Below are positions 47,866 through 59,932 of a DNA stretch of 64,000 nt, in pieces. The translations under genes were made by a program, and so were the position numbers. The stretch's first letter is position 1; each line of letters begins with the position of its first letter. The stretch is from Owenia fusiformis. Lineage: Eukaryota; Annelida; Polychaeta; Sabellida; Oweniidae. The DNA lies in the NCBI GenBank assembly GCA_903813345.2, contig CAIIXF020000001.1, forward strand, positions 40,765,366 to 40,829,365. Reading direction: 5' to 3'. The notes beneath the pieces are model-generated. The model did not search any database. It saw only the letters and a program-made list of their open reading frames with translations, and was not told the DNA's origin.

Positions 47866-48854
47866 CTGGAAATACAAGAAAAACAAATATTTAATAACTT
47901 TTTCAATGGAATTAATAATCAAGATGTGTTTAATAATAATGTCATAAAAAAAAAATATGAAACAAATTATGAAACCTGTTTTTAAAGAATTATTAAATAA
48001 ATCTCTTGGAATAGTTCAGTGATTGATCAATAGGTGGCAACCAAATCAAAATCATGTGCAAACTATTTCTATACTTTAAGATATCTGGCCACAACCAGTT
48101 AGAATGTTGCGCCCACTTAAAGGAATGTCAAACATTTCTGACTCATTGTGGAATAATGCCTTCACTAATATTTGATATTATATGGTACGTTTTACCAAAA
48201 TGAGATTAAGTTGCTAACATGGAATTTCCACAAACAGGAAGGTGGGCCAAGAACTGAACATACAATTGTTTCTATAATTTAAACTCATGTTTTGACTTGC
48301 TGAAATTTGATTCTCTGTTTATTTAACACCAAAGACACCAGATCTCTTGAAGGTGAAATTCTAAAATCACATGGAGAGCCTAGTGATGAGAGTCACTAAT
48401 TACACTTTCTTTGTCTATATAGCACTGAACGGCACTTGTATTAAATTAATACATTATTTTCTAGGTCATTCCTATGATATGTGGCGTGGTCAACAATGTG
48501 ACTAATACAATCAATTATCAATGATCAACTTAGGATTTTCTTTGTGCAAAGGTCAGATAAATAGTTCTTTGTTTGATATAGACAGACATATGGTACATTT
48601 ACATGGATTGAATTTTTGTGGTTTTTATGTGATAAGTATTTCCTGCTGTGTAGCGTGCTGTGGCTAGTACCCAAGTATCAATCAGAAATGTTTGCACAAA
48701 TCTTTCCTTTAGTAAACCAAAAGGGACAAAGAAATCAAATAATTTCCTCTTAACTAAAATAAATAAAAAACTAGGCAATTTCCTTGTTGACAATGCAATG
48801 CCACCATGAAGGAGACATATTGGAATTATATTTTGATTATTAAACTGAACTTAC

Positions 48855-48987
48855 CAATAGCTTGCTATGAGCTAGAGCCACCAGTTGTTCAGGGGAGGGC
48901 GATGATTGGGGAGGGGTTCATGTGACATGTTTTCTTGTAATATTCTGCCATATCTTCTTCAAACTCACTAGTTTCACTTGTTGGATA
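48855..48987 (-). CDS. gadd45: GADD45 exon 5 (C-terminus, stop at 48891-48889)
   Basis: The acceptor TTTATATTTTCAG ends at 48988. The exon adds 32 codons (YPTSETSEFEEDMAEYYKK...) and ends in a PSPIIALP tail at TGA, matching in position the family's C-terminal MDQWVPVINLPER region with its V/I-rich strand. A further 34 bases of 3' UTR precede a GTAAGTTC donor at 48854, giving an intron after the stop codon. Because the stop is less than about 50-55 nt from this last junction, nonsense-mediated decay would not be expected. Confidence 0.85.
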
Positions 48988-50469
48988 CTGAAAATATAAA
49001 CGAATCATTTATTGCATTTTTTCTAAGCTTATTAGACGTTATAACACATACTGACATTCTTAGTCTATGCCCTTGGATAAGGTTGCCTAAGGTGAAAATG
49101 TGTGCTGAAAAATGTGATCAGTGGCATTTAAGCTAGCTGGCTTACTAAACTATATTAATACAAACCGGTTAAATAAATATATACCAAACACTGATTACCA
49201 AACCAAACAGTATTTTTAATGCACTCTATGCACCAATTTCTTGTTGTTTTGTTGATTTCTAAAGACTTTCAATAAAATTATTGTGTTGATTAGACGGAGG
49301 AATTGTGGCATTGTGCCCCGCTGAGAGTCAATATCCACAGGGTTTAGTAACCTCACATTAATAGTACATGAATATGTAAAGGCTAGAATGAACAAAAGGC
49401 AATACCCGGGCGAAGCCTTACTGAGCAGTCTCTTAGTATCAAGGATGCTTTCTAACACCGTACTGAGTTTGTAATTTGCATCACAGCTTCCAATAGGATT
49501 AAGTAAGTTAGCAGATATTTACAGTGAGAATATGGTGATATTTATGATGCAAGAACATTGAATCTTCTAGATCGTTCACCTTCATTACATCTTTTTATTT
49601 CGCTAGTATGCACAAAATTTAGAAAGCAGTTAGTTACATATTCCTCTTATTTGAGAAAATCACTAGATTGGCAACTATCTTGAGGTACATCAAGGACCTC
49701 AGCTCTATATGAATTTAACCAGTTGTCATTATCACACTTTTCATAGGTCAATGACCTGTGTATCTATTGATTAGGAGTATGACCTAGTCATGACTAGGAA
49801 AATGACCCCAAATGTTATCGCAAATATTCCATACCAAGATATCAAGGAATACTTGAAAATAAATTATATTCATGTAATGAGTTTCTGATATGGAATGCCT
49901 TAGTTCTAAGGGCAAAGTATTCCCAGGTCATACAACCCTTGGTCATTTTTTACATCGTAGTAAGCACCTCGTTGGAATCCCTGGCTTACTGCCAGGTCAC
50001 CATCATGTGATCCCATCGTTGGAAATTCGGCAATCATATCAATGCCAGAGTTGAATAACGCTGAACTGTTTACTCCTTTTAGAATATAACTGTTTATTTG
50101 TTTGTTAAAACACCCAATTGTGTACCAAAGTTCCTATTACAGTAGTGCTTACTTCAAATATTTTTAGTGCGATGCCAAAGTTCAAAGTAATTATTGTTGT
50201 TATTCAAGGTTGATTTTAACCAATGGTAAATCAGGTTTCTCTAAAGGTATGTTTACACACTTCATGCGTTTACCCGGTCTACTTAGAAAAACAATGCCAC
50301 TGATACACATGTTTGCAACTTAACAATAACACTACAACAATATGTATATTTATATAAATAAATTAAACAATCCATCTGTCACCAGACTAAAAACACAACA
50401 AAATGCTTTGCTATTTTTTAATTTTATACATTCACACTTGATCATTTATATTAACTGTTTTAAACTCAC
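48988..50469 (-). other. GADD45 intron 4
   Basis: AT-rich intron of 1482 bp between good GTGAGTTT donor and TTTTCAG acceptor. The frame at 49216-49458 has no family resemblance, and no recognised repeat is present. Confidence 0.7.
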
Positions 50470-50568
50470 CTCAACAAGGACACAGTTGAAATCTTCAGTA
50501 CGAGTTGGACGTTCGTTATCATTTTTGGTTTTACCCAGTATTTTTGACAGTTTCTCAGCACTATCAAC
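50470..50568 (-). CDS. gadd45: GADD45 exon 4
   Basis: Exactly 33 codons in phase 0 on both sides, bounded by a TTATTCTTGCAG acceptor and GTGAGTTT donor. It reads VDSAEKLSKILGK...TEDFNCVLVE. Those residues line up with the family segment beginning VSNPGRLAELL and ending DLHCVLVT. In vertebrate GADD45 genes this part is continuous with the preceding HFTLI segment in one exon, so the junction at 50568 is an additional intron. Confidence 0.9.
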
Positions 50569-53500
50569 CTGCAAGAATAAGAAAACATAAAAACATTAAA
50601 TATCGGGTTCAGTAAATCATAATACCAACATATGATAAATTGCTTTATTGAACAGTCAGGTGTTTGGATTCAGCCAATAAAAAAACAGTTTTCTAATTTG
50701 AAAGTGATAGATCATATTAACTGATGATATATATTATAGGCTTTCAATGGATAAGATCTTAATTCCAAGAGATTATGAGGATGAATGTTGTTGACAGCCT
50801 TTGCTAATGACCTTGTTAATAACATTGAAAACTTGTTTTTTCCACTTTTCTGTGAAACATCTCAATAACTGAGCAAAATGGAAAAGCAAAGGATGTATGG
50901 TTATTAGAACTCTTTTGTTTATGTTTAATCACTTCCTTGTTAATTATTTATAATTGTTTAAGTGAAGTTTCTGAGAAGAGAAGGTATTTCTCAAAGTATG
51001 GGGTGTGATACCTTTTGCAGAATGCTTGGAATGTTAGATACCTTGCTCTTGTGATCTACCTATCTATGACTAAATATGCCACTTGGCATTTTTGGGAGTT
51101 CAAAGTGCTGATGATTTTAAATATTACTAGTTAATTATAATTAATATTGCTATTGCTCAATTTGTGAGTTGTATGAAGAAAATATATACAGTGTTATGAA
51201 ATAGCCTAAAGAATTTAATCACTGGCCTCATTCAACATGTTTATTATTAGTTTATAGTAACTGGATTGCAACACAGCACAATATTTACCAATTGCCAAGT
51301 TACAGGCCAGGGTATTCAATTATGCTACAAATGCAATGCCAACATCTCATGTGTGATACTAGGGAAATTCAGTTAAATAAAAATTCCAGGAAGTTGTATT
51401 TCATCGAAATATTATCTATTAGTTAGGAAATCGAATTAAATTTATCTATAACTACTTCCTCTTTCTTGTGCAGTTTTATACATGGTAAATTTCCAAGAAG
51501 TCAAACAGTTTCACATTGTGTTAAGTTAGCTATACTTAACTATTTCAAATATGATTATATAAATACATATGCTTTGTAATATCTGGCTCAAGCTTATTTA
51601 ATTGTGCACCAAAGTAGTTATTTGTCTCAGGAAAACAAGTTCATCTGTCAACAAAAGTTTGTTTTCCTCAAACCCTGATATTGACATATGAGATTGAACT
51701 GAACTGCCGGTCTCTTAGAAATTATCCAACAACCTAAGGAAATAACAAAATATTATTGAAGATCAAAACGAAAGGATGCAATTCATTTAATCAAGTGTTT
51801 GTTCTAAAAATCTAAATTTGTTTTTGTAATCTTAACTGAGCATATGGTTTAACACCAAAAGCACAACCTTGAATTCAAAATAAGGTCAGCTCAACTTATT
51901 ATTTATTTATGATGTTACTTTTTATTTAGTCTTATTAGACACGATGCATTGGTTCAATTATATTTTTATTTACATTTTATAGCCAATTTTTGTTTATTAG
52001 CAAACAAACTTGTTTAAAAAGCTTTGCTCGGTTAGAAATGTTTGGGTAAATTAGCATTCCTTATCCAAAAAGTATTTCAGTAATTAACTAACTAGTACAC
52101 AAAAGGTCACAAAAGCATTCTTGTGAGATCTGGATAACTGCCAAGTGAATATTAGATTGAAACAGATAACAGACAAAGTTCTAAAAGAATCTTTTGCATA
52201 ATGTATTGATTTAATACCGCCTTACGCACATCAACCTGCTCTACGCCATCAAAATAAAAAATATAATTATTGATTTTTCAGAATGCCAGTCAATGCACAT
52301 ACGATGTCAGTGACATTTTTATCTTGCCTTATCACAATCATGCCCTGCAGAACTTTATTTATAATACTTATCAAAATACCCCAAGAACCCATGTGAAGTT
52401 ATCCTAGACAGTATAATTAGTATTCACTGAAGGGGGCATTTCTATATATCCTACATTGCCTAGATATAATCCCTTTGTTCCTGACTTTAAATTAATACAA
52501 TCAAAACATCTTACATCACTATAACTAAATACTTTAAACTCTCTATCCCCCCTAGGTGAATTCACCGTCATCCTGGTACAGTACACTGCTATATATTATC
52601 ATTTGAGGATCAATAAACAATTTCCTTGCACACTCTTACACTGACTGACCCTGTAGAATTTAACTGTTGTATGGATTACTATAACACTCTAAATTGAACT
52701 TGAAATCCTGGTTGGACTTTTTATTTACAATGAGACCAGTGAGTAAAACAAAATTGACCTTAAGGTATAATCATTCAGTGCATCAGATTCATCAACTGAT
52801 TCACCCTCATAAGTAGTTCCTGGATATTTAATTAGCAACTTATACTGACTGACCCATCTAACTTTCTTCAAGTGTCATAGCTGACTGAATAATAAGGTAA
52901 TTAAAGGTATCTATCTTATCTGTGGAAAAGACCCAGTTAATTCTTGTAGGCGGGAATCTAATCACGAATTCCCTGAAAAACATTTACTTTGCCAAGATCG
53001 GAGAAATAAACAGTGTATCTCTCTGGGTAAATATGATTCACCAACTGCAGATCGAAGGGGTGTATAGCAGTATGTATATGAGTAGGTTTAATTCAGTAAC
53101 CAAGTTCCACGAAATAACCTTCAAAGAACGCAATAACCTTATAACGAGGCCTGCCTACACATCACGCTTCACTCGTTACCCACATTAGTTTTTAATATGC
53201 TGGCAATGTGACTTTATAGTATTCTATTATGATTTATACTAGGTTTTACTGCAAGCAAAGTACAAAATATGAACTTTTTTTGAGTTCAGATTTCACGTTT
53301 TTTATGATCTTAAAACTATTGGTACTACCAATGAGGTCATCATGAATGTTAACTACGTATATCCTTTATCTTGAGATATGGATATATCACTTTGTGAAAA
53401 GATAATATAACTGGGTAGTTTACTGTTGTTTTACGTCATTATTGCTAGTAAAGATCACTTCAAAAGGCTTTCAGTGCTATTACAACAGGCAGTATTGCTT

Positions 53501-55018
53501 GCACTGGGATTAGTTTAAGTGGCACATCCCATCCCATCCTAACATGTCACGTTAATATACAACTGCTGACGTACATTCATAAAAAATACAATAGAATTAA
53601 TAACAAGTCGTGATAAATCATTCAGGTTTATTATCACTGTACTGTATAGTGCTATTTAATACTAGCTTGAGTTTGAACTTCTAAATTACGATTTCACTTC
53701 CTATTGTCTTTACTAATCCTATTTGGTATAAACCCAAAGAGTGAACTAATTACTTTCTAGTGTACAGTCAACCCCTATTATTTAAGACCCCTAGATACAC
53801 CACTGACCTCCTGGTGTTCTCAATATTAGTCCGAGCAGAACTTAATAATTATCCATTACAATAATTTCTATATTACATTCACCAAAAGCATGCCACATTA
53901 ACATAAAGGTCCTGATAGTGATAAGGCTACTTATGAACATGTATGTTATGAAACACACACTGAGTAAATGAGGCAGATCTCATTATGTAGCAGCTGATCA
54001 AAAAGGAAACATCTGCCATTTAAAGGGCTACTTTTAAAGAAGTGTGACTGCAATTATCTTTGTTAAACTCTCTATAGGAATGCCTTTTGTTTGGTCCAGA
54101 CACTTACACCTGGTGGTCCAGGCCTATTTGCATAGCAGACAACCCCAAAACTTGTGACCCTTTGTTGTCTCAAGACAGATGGCCTACTTGGATACCCTTA
54201 TTCCTGAATGGCTAGGATAAGATATTAACCTTATAATGACATATATATATCAGGGCACGAACACTGACCACCTGACCTCTTTGTCCAATCAATGACCTTA
54301 ACAGAGTCCTTAACTGAGTTCTCGTTTTTCTTTGTTAACCTGATTGTATCCTGGTTTATCGCTCCATGCTTATACCAGGGCCAGCTGCACTTAAGTGCAA
54401 TGCCAGCACTAGATTTCCTTTTTATTGATCTACTTAACACAGGTTTCATTCTCCACACTACTGAACCTGGCCCAGTAACATGTATTCATGACCTTAAACA
54501 AAGACCTCAATAAACCCTGGATATTGGATTGAACCCTTAACTCACCATTTTAGTTCTGCACATCTGCCAATTTTCAGCACACTAAACCAATTCTTAACCT
54601 GACCCCAAAATTCTACTTAAAGGACAAATAGATATCTTAACAGTTTTAGATTAATATTTAACCATGATTTAAATTTCATAACCAACTCACATGTACCAGA
54701 CATATATAGATATTATATGCCCTAGATTTCATAAGAAATCATATACGTAACTATTCTTATCAAAAAGGCTTAAAACCATATGGTCATAAAAACATTGAGT
54801 ATTATCAGGTACATTCCATGAAAACATTAAATAAACAATAACAAGAATGATCGTGATTAAGCGTGGGACTTAAAATGTTTTCTCTTTATGAGCCAATAAA
54901 TGGAACAGAATAACATCGCCAAGTTCAACTTGTAGGCTGGTAATGACAAGATAATCATCGATAATCCAAGTGAAATAATAATCACGTTCAGCACGTTAAA
55001 ATTTAATTGGAAACTTAC
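50569..55018 (-). other. GADD45 intron 3, 4.45 kb
   Basis: The largest intron of the gene. It is strikingly poor in the repeats seen elsewhere. Short open frames at 52922-53188 and 54231-54513 show no family character. A TACAGTCAACCCCTATTAT at about 53763 resembles a MITE end without a found partner. I see no clear regulatory element by eye. Confidence 0.7.
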
Positions 55019-55142
55019 CCTCATTAATCGAATGTCATTTTCCCAGCAGAATGCTTCTATGAGCGTAAAATGTATGTGCATTGTGACATCATCGTCGTCA
55101 CTGCTTGATGGTAAAAGGCACATCATGATATTGTCTGGGTTT
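55019..55142 (-). CDS. gadd45: GADD45 exon 3 (core of the fold)
   Basis: Bounded by TTTGTTACAG and GTAAGTTT. It reads NPDNIMMCLL, then an acidic SSSDDDDD-type loop with four aspartates, then MHIHFTLIEAFCWENDIRLMR. This is the diagnostic GADD45 signature (family: DPDNVVLCLL, acidic loop, IHFTLIQAFCCENDI.ILRV), part of the L7Ae/L30e-like fold used for dimerisation and for binding PCNA, CDK1 and MTK1/MEKK4 in vertebrates. The exon begins with one base completing a Thr codon and ends in phase 0. Confidence 0.95.
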
Positions 55143-55377
55143 CTGTAACAAAGGAATACCATGATTAGACTAAATATTCCAGATGCAATATAAATGTTGC
55201 ATTAATAAATTAATACTGCATATAAGTAGGCATGTGTGTTATATATTTGTGTTGGATTTAACATTCTGCTCTAGCAGTCTGCATTTAATTACCAAGATAA
55301 TCTGTTGTGCAATCAGTAACAAGTTTCCAAACCCATAAATAATACCAAACAGAAATAGAAAAATATGCAATGCTTAC

Positions 55378-55482
55378 GTTTCCAAAACTTGAGCACATTC
55401 ATACACTCCACAAGTTGTTCGCCCAGTCTCGTGAGCAGATTTTAGAGTTTCTTTCAGGGAAGCTCCAATGTCCATTGTGTCT
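55378..55482 (-). CDS. gadd45: GADD45 exon 2
   Basis: Bounded by TTAATTTTTTTAG and GTAAGCA. It encodes DTMDIGASLKETLKSAHETG, then RTTCGVYECAQVLET, matching the family helix MDKVGDALEEVLSKAL and the strand TVGVYEAAKLLN. It starts with the last base of a codon split with exon 1 and ends with two bases of a Thr codon completed by exon 3, so the frame is continuous across all five coding exons. Confidence 0.93.
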
Positions 55483-55698
55483 CTAAAAAAATTAAAGGCC
55501 ATTTTTAAATGTCTGCATGTAAATTTTGAACACCATATGTATCAAGAAATATTCCCAAAACATCATTAAATTTCAGTTGAATAATCTTAAATACAAGAAA
55601 ATAATCATAAAATTGATGCAGACAAAGAATATCCTGATATTCATCTTGTATAGGCTTGCCCCAGTTGGCCCACTCCCTTGAAACACAAAGACCTTTAC

Positions 55699-55829
55699 CT
55701 GTTAATTTTTGTAAAATCCATATCAAAAACATTTTGCGATTCCGTGTCTATACATGGGGAACATGTAGAACATGCTGATCCCATAGAATCCATTGAGTTC
55801 ATTCTCATAATGTTAAGTTTCCTATACAT
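55699..55829 (-). CDS. gadd45: GADD45 exon 1 with probable start codon
   Basis: GADD45 proteins are small acidic nuclear stress sensors that bind cell-cycle and MAP3K partners and help DNA repair and demethylation. This exon ends AAAATTAACAG at a GTAAAG donor (55698-55693) and joins exon 2 in frame. Upstream in frame there is a TGA before any ATG, so translation starts at ATG 55829 (MYRKLNIM...) or ATG 55808 (MRMNSMDS...), giving about 185 or 178 residues against 160-165 in vertebrates. The N-terminus is cysteine/serine-rich (GSACSTCSPC) and does not resemble vertebrate MTLEEF. An ATATAAG TATA-like box lies at 55925-55919. The family call rests on exons 2-5; paralogue (alpha/beta/gamma) cannot be assigned. 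Confidence 0.85.
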
Positions 55830-55848
55830 AATGTCGTAGTTATTCTTA

Positions 55849-55899
55849 TTAATCCAAACACGTTGTATACTGTTCACTTGCTTTGTTAGTTCTGATCAT
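55849..55899 (-). promoter_or_regulatory. Possible upstream ORF in the GADD45 5' leader
   Basis: An ATG at 55899 opens a 16-codon frame closing at TAA 55851-55849, 20 nt before the first main ATG. It is relevant only if transcription starts upstream of 55899. Confidence 0.3.
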
Positions 55900-55918
55900 A
55901 CCAGCTGATCGCCGTGTA

Positions 55919-55925
55919 CTTATAT
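55919..55925 (-). promoter_or_regulatory. TATA-like box of GADD45
   Basis: ATATAAG on the minus strand about 90 nt before the probable start codon. This predicts a transcription start near 55890-55895; location alone supports it. Confidence 0.4.
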
Positions 55926-56513
55926 TGCCCTCACCATGTGACTTCTTTGTGTGAGTGCTTTACTGATTAGCCTGCCATCTATCTGATTGCACTATATGGC
56001 ACAGGAAAGTCAATATATTCAATCATGTTTGGCTTCACATATCATAGACACTCAAAGAAGCCAATTCAATAATATTTTGATTTCAAATAATTATGATTAA
56101 TAATTGGCTTATTAAGACATGTAAGATATTATAAACTATTTGATTAAACTCAGACAATGATTTTTAAGCTTTTCCACTTGAGCACTATTTATGATTAAGA
56201 AGTTCTTATTGTGACTATACATAATCACATGTCTGAGACTGTAGATGCCCTGAGTCAAACATTCAATCATTGCATAGACGTAAGATCAAACAAATGACAG
56301 TGCATTATACCCCTAATTAAAAATAACACAATCTTATGATAAAACAACACAAGAGGCAACATTTGAGAACACAAACTAAAATCTTAAACCATATCAATAT
56401 CAGGCCCATTGCACTGTAAGCCATACATCCTCCACAAGGATTCAGTGAGTTGTTTCAGAACAATATCAAGTAAAAAAGCAAGATTTTAAATGAGTGATTA
56501 AATATCAGCACCC
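55926..56513. other. GADD45 upstream region
   Basis: AT-rich; no recognised gene or mobile element until the TIR element at 56514. Any promoter elements would be expected here. Confidence 0.4.
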
Positions 56514-57136
56514 AGGCCCGTAGCCAGGATTTGCCAAAGGGGGGTTCAGTTTTCAAAAATTTCCAGGGGGGGTTCACATTTGACAACTTTGGCCAAAATA
56601 TGGCTAAAATCACTTGAGAAGCAGGCCTGTCAACTGTCCCGCAATTTGCGTATTTGTCACGCATTTGCTGAAGAATTTGAAGTCACGCCAGTTATTTTTG
56701 CGTGACAGAAAATGTCACGCAAATACGCATTTTACCTGGTAATTGTCAAGCAAAAATATTTCTGTAGAAAAATTTCTAAAAAAGATCGTCTACACAGCAA
56801 AAATACGAACGCCGGAAAAAAATGTACGCATTTCGTTCGGACTTTTCACGCGAATTACGAATATGTCACGCGAAAAATTTGAGGTGTTCAAAATTTGGCA
56901 AGATGTAATGAAATTTAAACCAAGGTGTTCAAAATTTGGATCAAGGTGTTCAGATTTGGACCAAGGTGTCCACATTTTGAGGGGAGGTGTTCAACATTTC
57001 CAAGTCACTCATGTTAGGTGTTCCCAAGTTGACAGGCCTGGAGAAGTGCTCAAAATGGTGAAAAATTGCATGATTTTGAAAGAATTTTTGGACAGGGGAG
57101 GGCGGGGGGTTCGCCCAAACCCTGCGAATCCCTCCC
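56513..57136. mobile_element. GTAGCCAGG TIR element, copy B, split by an insertion
   Basis: CAGGCCCGTAGCCAGG starts the element; it runs to GAGAAG at 56621, resumes at GAGAAGTGCTC (57041) and ends near CCTCCCTG. GCACC stands on both sides (56508-56512 and 57137-57141), a possible 5-bp duplication, though the right TIR is partly degraded. Copies A and C show the uninterrupted site. Confidence 0.7.
56622..57040 (+). mobile_element. 419-bp CAGGCCTGTCAAC element, complete, 6-bp duplication
   Basis: The 13-base ends CAGGCCTGTCAAC and GTTGACAGGCCTG are perfect inverted repeats. The hexamer GAGAAG flanks both sides (56616-56621, 57041-57046). Copies A and C of the host repeat contain a single GAGAAG at this point, so this is a directly visible empty site. 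Internal hallmarks are CACGC/GCGTGAC motifs in the left half and four AAGGTGTTCA motifs in the right half. The open frame at 56743-57171 spans the border and is not a gene. Confidence 0.9.
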
Positions 57137-57593
57137 TGGCACCAGTAATCCAGTATAAGCGTAATATGTAAGCAATTAGTCCAAGTATCTTTTGAATAAT
57201 AGTCGAGAAAAAATAACAACAAACATCGATCCATCAAATCTTCAATATAACCTGAAGCCCAGTCTAGTAGTAATAACCATCAACTATTGAAAATGGTGAA
57301 TCGGAAAACATGACTGATGTAAACTGCATGTATACCTAATATGTTAAAAGATGATTAAGTCCTAGAATGTCATAAGTATGAAAATATCATGGAAACAGTC
57401 ATGATTCTTTAGATTCCAGCAGTCGTTATGAAATAAACATTGGAATGAAATATAAATTATAATCTAGACTCAGACAGTGTGTACAAGACATGTCAAGGCA
57501 AAGCCAGTCACATAAAGTCACTCTCTTGAACTAGCTTTGTCATATCAGACAACACAGAAAAATATGTTTACAAAATCACTCTTCTTAAGTGAC
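57137..57593. other. Nothing recognised between two TIR elements
   Basis: AT-rich, no coding character. Confidence 0.3.
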
Positions 57594-57764
57594 CAGGCCC
57601 GTAGCCAGGATTTGACAAGGGGGGTTCAGTTTTCAAAAATTTCCAGGGGGGGTTCACATTTGACAATTTTGGCCAAAATATGGCTAAAATCACTCGAGAA
57701 GTGCTCAAAATGGTGAAAAACTGCATGATTCTGAAATAATTACCCCGGCTACGTCTGTAATTAA
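57594..57764. mobile_element. GTAGCCAGG TIR element, copy C, shortened
   Basis: CAGGCCCGTAGCCAGG at the left, the shared body to GCATGATT.TGAAA, then a jump to GGCTACGTCTG at the right. The right third seen in copies A and B (TTTTTGG.CAGGGG...) is missing. No matching duplication was found. Confidence 0.65.
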
Positions 57765-59926
57765 ACATATCTTGTAAAATTATGCAAACAGCACATGAAC
57801 AAATTTGCCAGAACCTCAGAGGTTCATCTGTGGATTCTAGGGTATTTCCCCCTCTAAGCCTGCTTAGGAAATGAGAATATGAAATATCACAAATATCTGG
57901 TTTCACGAATAAATATATTTCACCTCGGGCAACCTCGTGTTTCACTGGCATGCTGCAGATATTACAAAAGTTCATGCAGAAAAATTATGCAACACAGCAT
58001 GTGTATTACAAATTTCATTCTTATAAAATATGGTTGTTGAAACATTCAAACCCACGTGAGATGAAGGTCTCTTACCACATAAGAAGGGACCTTGACTTTA
58101 AAAATCAGTCCTCAGTGTGCAAACTTTCTTATGAAATATAGCACTTTACATTGTTATATAGGTGACAGGCACATTCTATTGAATGCAACAGTGGTACATT
58201 TACCATATGAGATTGCTCTGCCCTGGTATGATTAACCAAGGGAAAGATCAATACCCGGTGATTTCAGCGTGGCGTTTCGTTCAGTGGATGAGCTGCGCGC
58301 ACATGCATAAATGTGATTATCAATATTATTAGGGGAGGGATATTCAAGCTTATTTTCGTCATAGGCGCGACCCAGGGCTGTTGTCTTAAGGACATTTCGT
58401 TGAAAATTAGCCATTCGGCTGATAATTTGTAAGAATTTGCGATCTTATAATGTATAACTGTTATTCAGACACATATTTTGACACGATTCTGTTGGAATTA
58501 AGCTTTGAACCGAGAGATATTCACGATTGATATGCACATTTTTGATTGTGCCATTGCTTTTCCATTGCACAATCCATGTATTGATAGAAGTAACAATAAT
58601 GCAGATTGTTTTACCTTCAATATATGGCAGATTCACTACATATCGGTCTATTAAATACCATTTTGTGCCCTAAATAGTTTTATATTTCCATCACGGCCTG
58701 GGTGTGTTTGTCTCTTATGTGTATGCGTGTGAATTGGTGGGGCTGGTAGGGCCACCAATCCCCTGGCCCCGCCCATCCTTTATTCTACTTCCCACTTATT
58801 ATAATTTATGCTGTAACATTTAGTGACTTCGCTGGAAAACAATAGGAATTATTTTTCTTGCCAATCAATCGTGAATCACAATCAAAATTTCAGAAAGGAT
58901 CAATCAGACAATCGTCCAAAATCCAAATCAAGTTATAACATTATATGATATTCAGCAAGAAGTCCGGTAGAAATAAAGAATATTTAAACATGAAAGCTGA
59001 AAGTTAAAAGCTAATCTGTCAATTTTCTGTCTGCAAAAGAATGTTTACATTTGACACAATAAAAGACCGAGGCTTTGAAATCTAGGATTCCCCAGGAAAA
59101 TATGACGTCATACTAATTAGCATAAGGATTTCCCTAGTGGTATGGGTCGAGCATCGTCCGAAAACACAATCCGATAAATACATGCTAATTTGATGGGAAG
59201 TGTATGACGTGTTTATCCATTTTGTTTAACGATTTAATCAATTATCAAATTGTTTAAGTGGATAAAGTGGTCACACTTGCTTCAATTCATAGCGTAATCG
59301 ACGGATAGAAACTGCACCGAATTCCCGATATCCTACCCCGTATTATGTAGGCTATAACCACAGTGACCTGCAGATGGCGCTATCACAAACAAGTACTGCA
59401 CGTACCGATAAATTCCCGGGTATTGTAACGCCCTTGGATTAACCTTGAAAATGAGTCTTACTATTTTGGGCCAAGAAGTTATATTTCTCTTCATTTAGCA
59501 TTATTTAAACTACATACTGCATGTATATTCTCAAGAATGTCAAATAATTTCTCTCCATATAGCATTATCTTAGCTATGTGATAATTTGAAGAATGTCAAA
59601 AATGAATAACCATGTTGGTTGCCATGGATTTAAAATTATTAATAAAAGGCCCAGAGCAACTTGGTTTATGTGATGAATGGCAGACCGGTTTTAACAAGCT
59701 GCAATGCACTCTCGGTTTTGTCTTGTTTTGTTTATCAGTATGGTTATGTGACCACAGCAACTCCGTAAATGGCAGTTCTGGTTATTCTAAAAGAAATTAA
59801 AAACCAGCTTTGAACTTGATTGCCTGCCTGGCTCAAGGCCCATACCGAGTTTGCCAATGCTCATGTCATTTGAAAGGGTTTGTTCTGTTAATTTTTACTA
59901 TACCCATAAGTTGGTCTCAAGGTATA
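57765..59926. other. Intergenic sequence, no confirmed gene
   Basis: A minus-strand frame at 58232-58414 starts with a good ATG context and is less AT-rich than its surroundings, with a TATAAG about 35 nt before; I do not recognise it and list no gene. A hairpin ATTGGTGG...CCACCAAT lies at 58735-58762. 59300-59440 is also GC-richer. Confidence 0.35.
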
Positions 59927-59932
59927 TATAAA

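Noticed and set aside
52922-54513. Open frames in GADD45 intron 3
   Set aside because: No family resemblance and not needed for the spliced frame, which is continuous without them.
56743-57171. 142-codon plus-strand frame and overlapping minus frames
   Set aside because: They lie across two nested TIR elements and match the similar frame at 11965 only because the DNA repeat is shared.
58232-58414. Minus-strand 60-codon frame with good start context
   Set aside because: No family resemblance, no clear donor and no partner exon; kept only as a remark in the intergenic entry.
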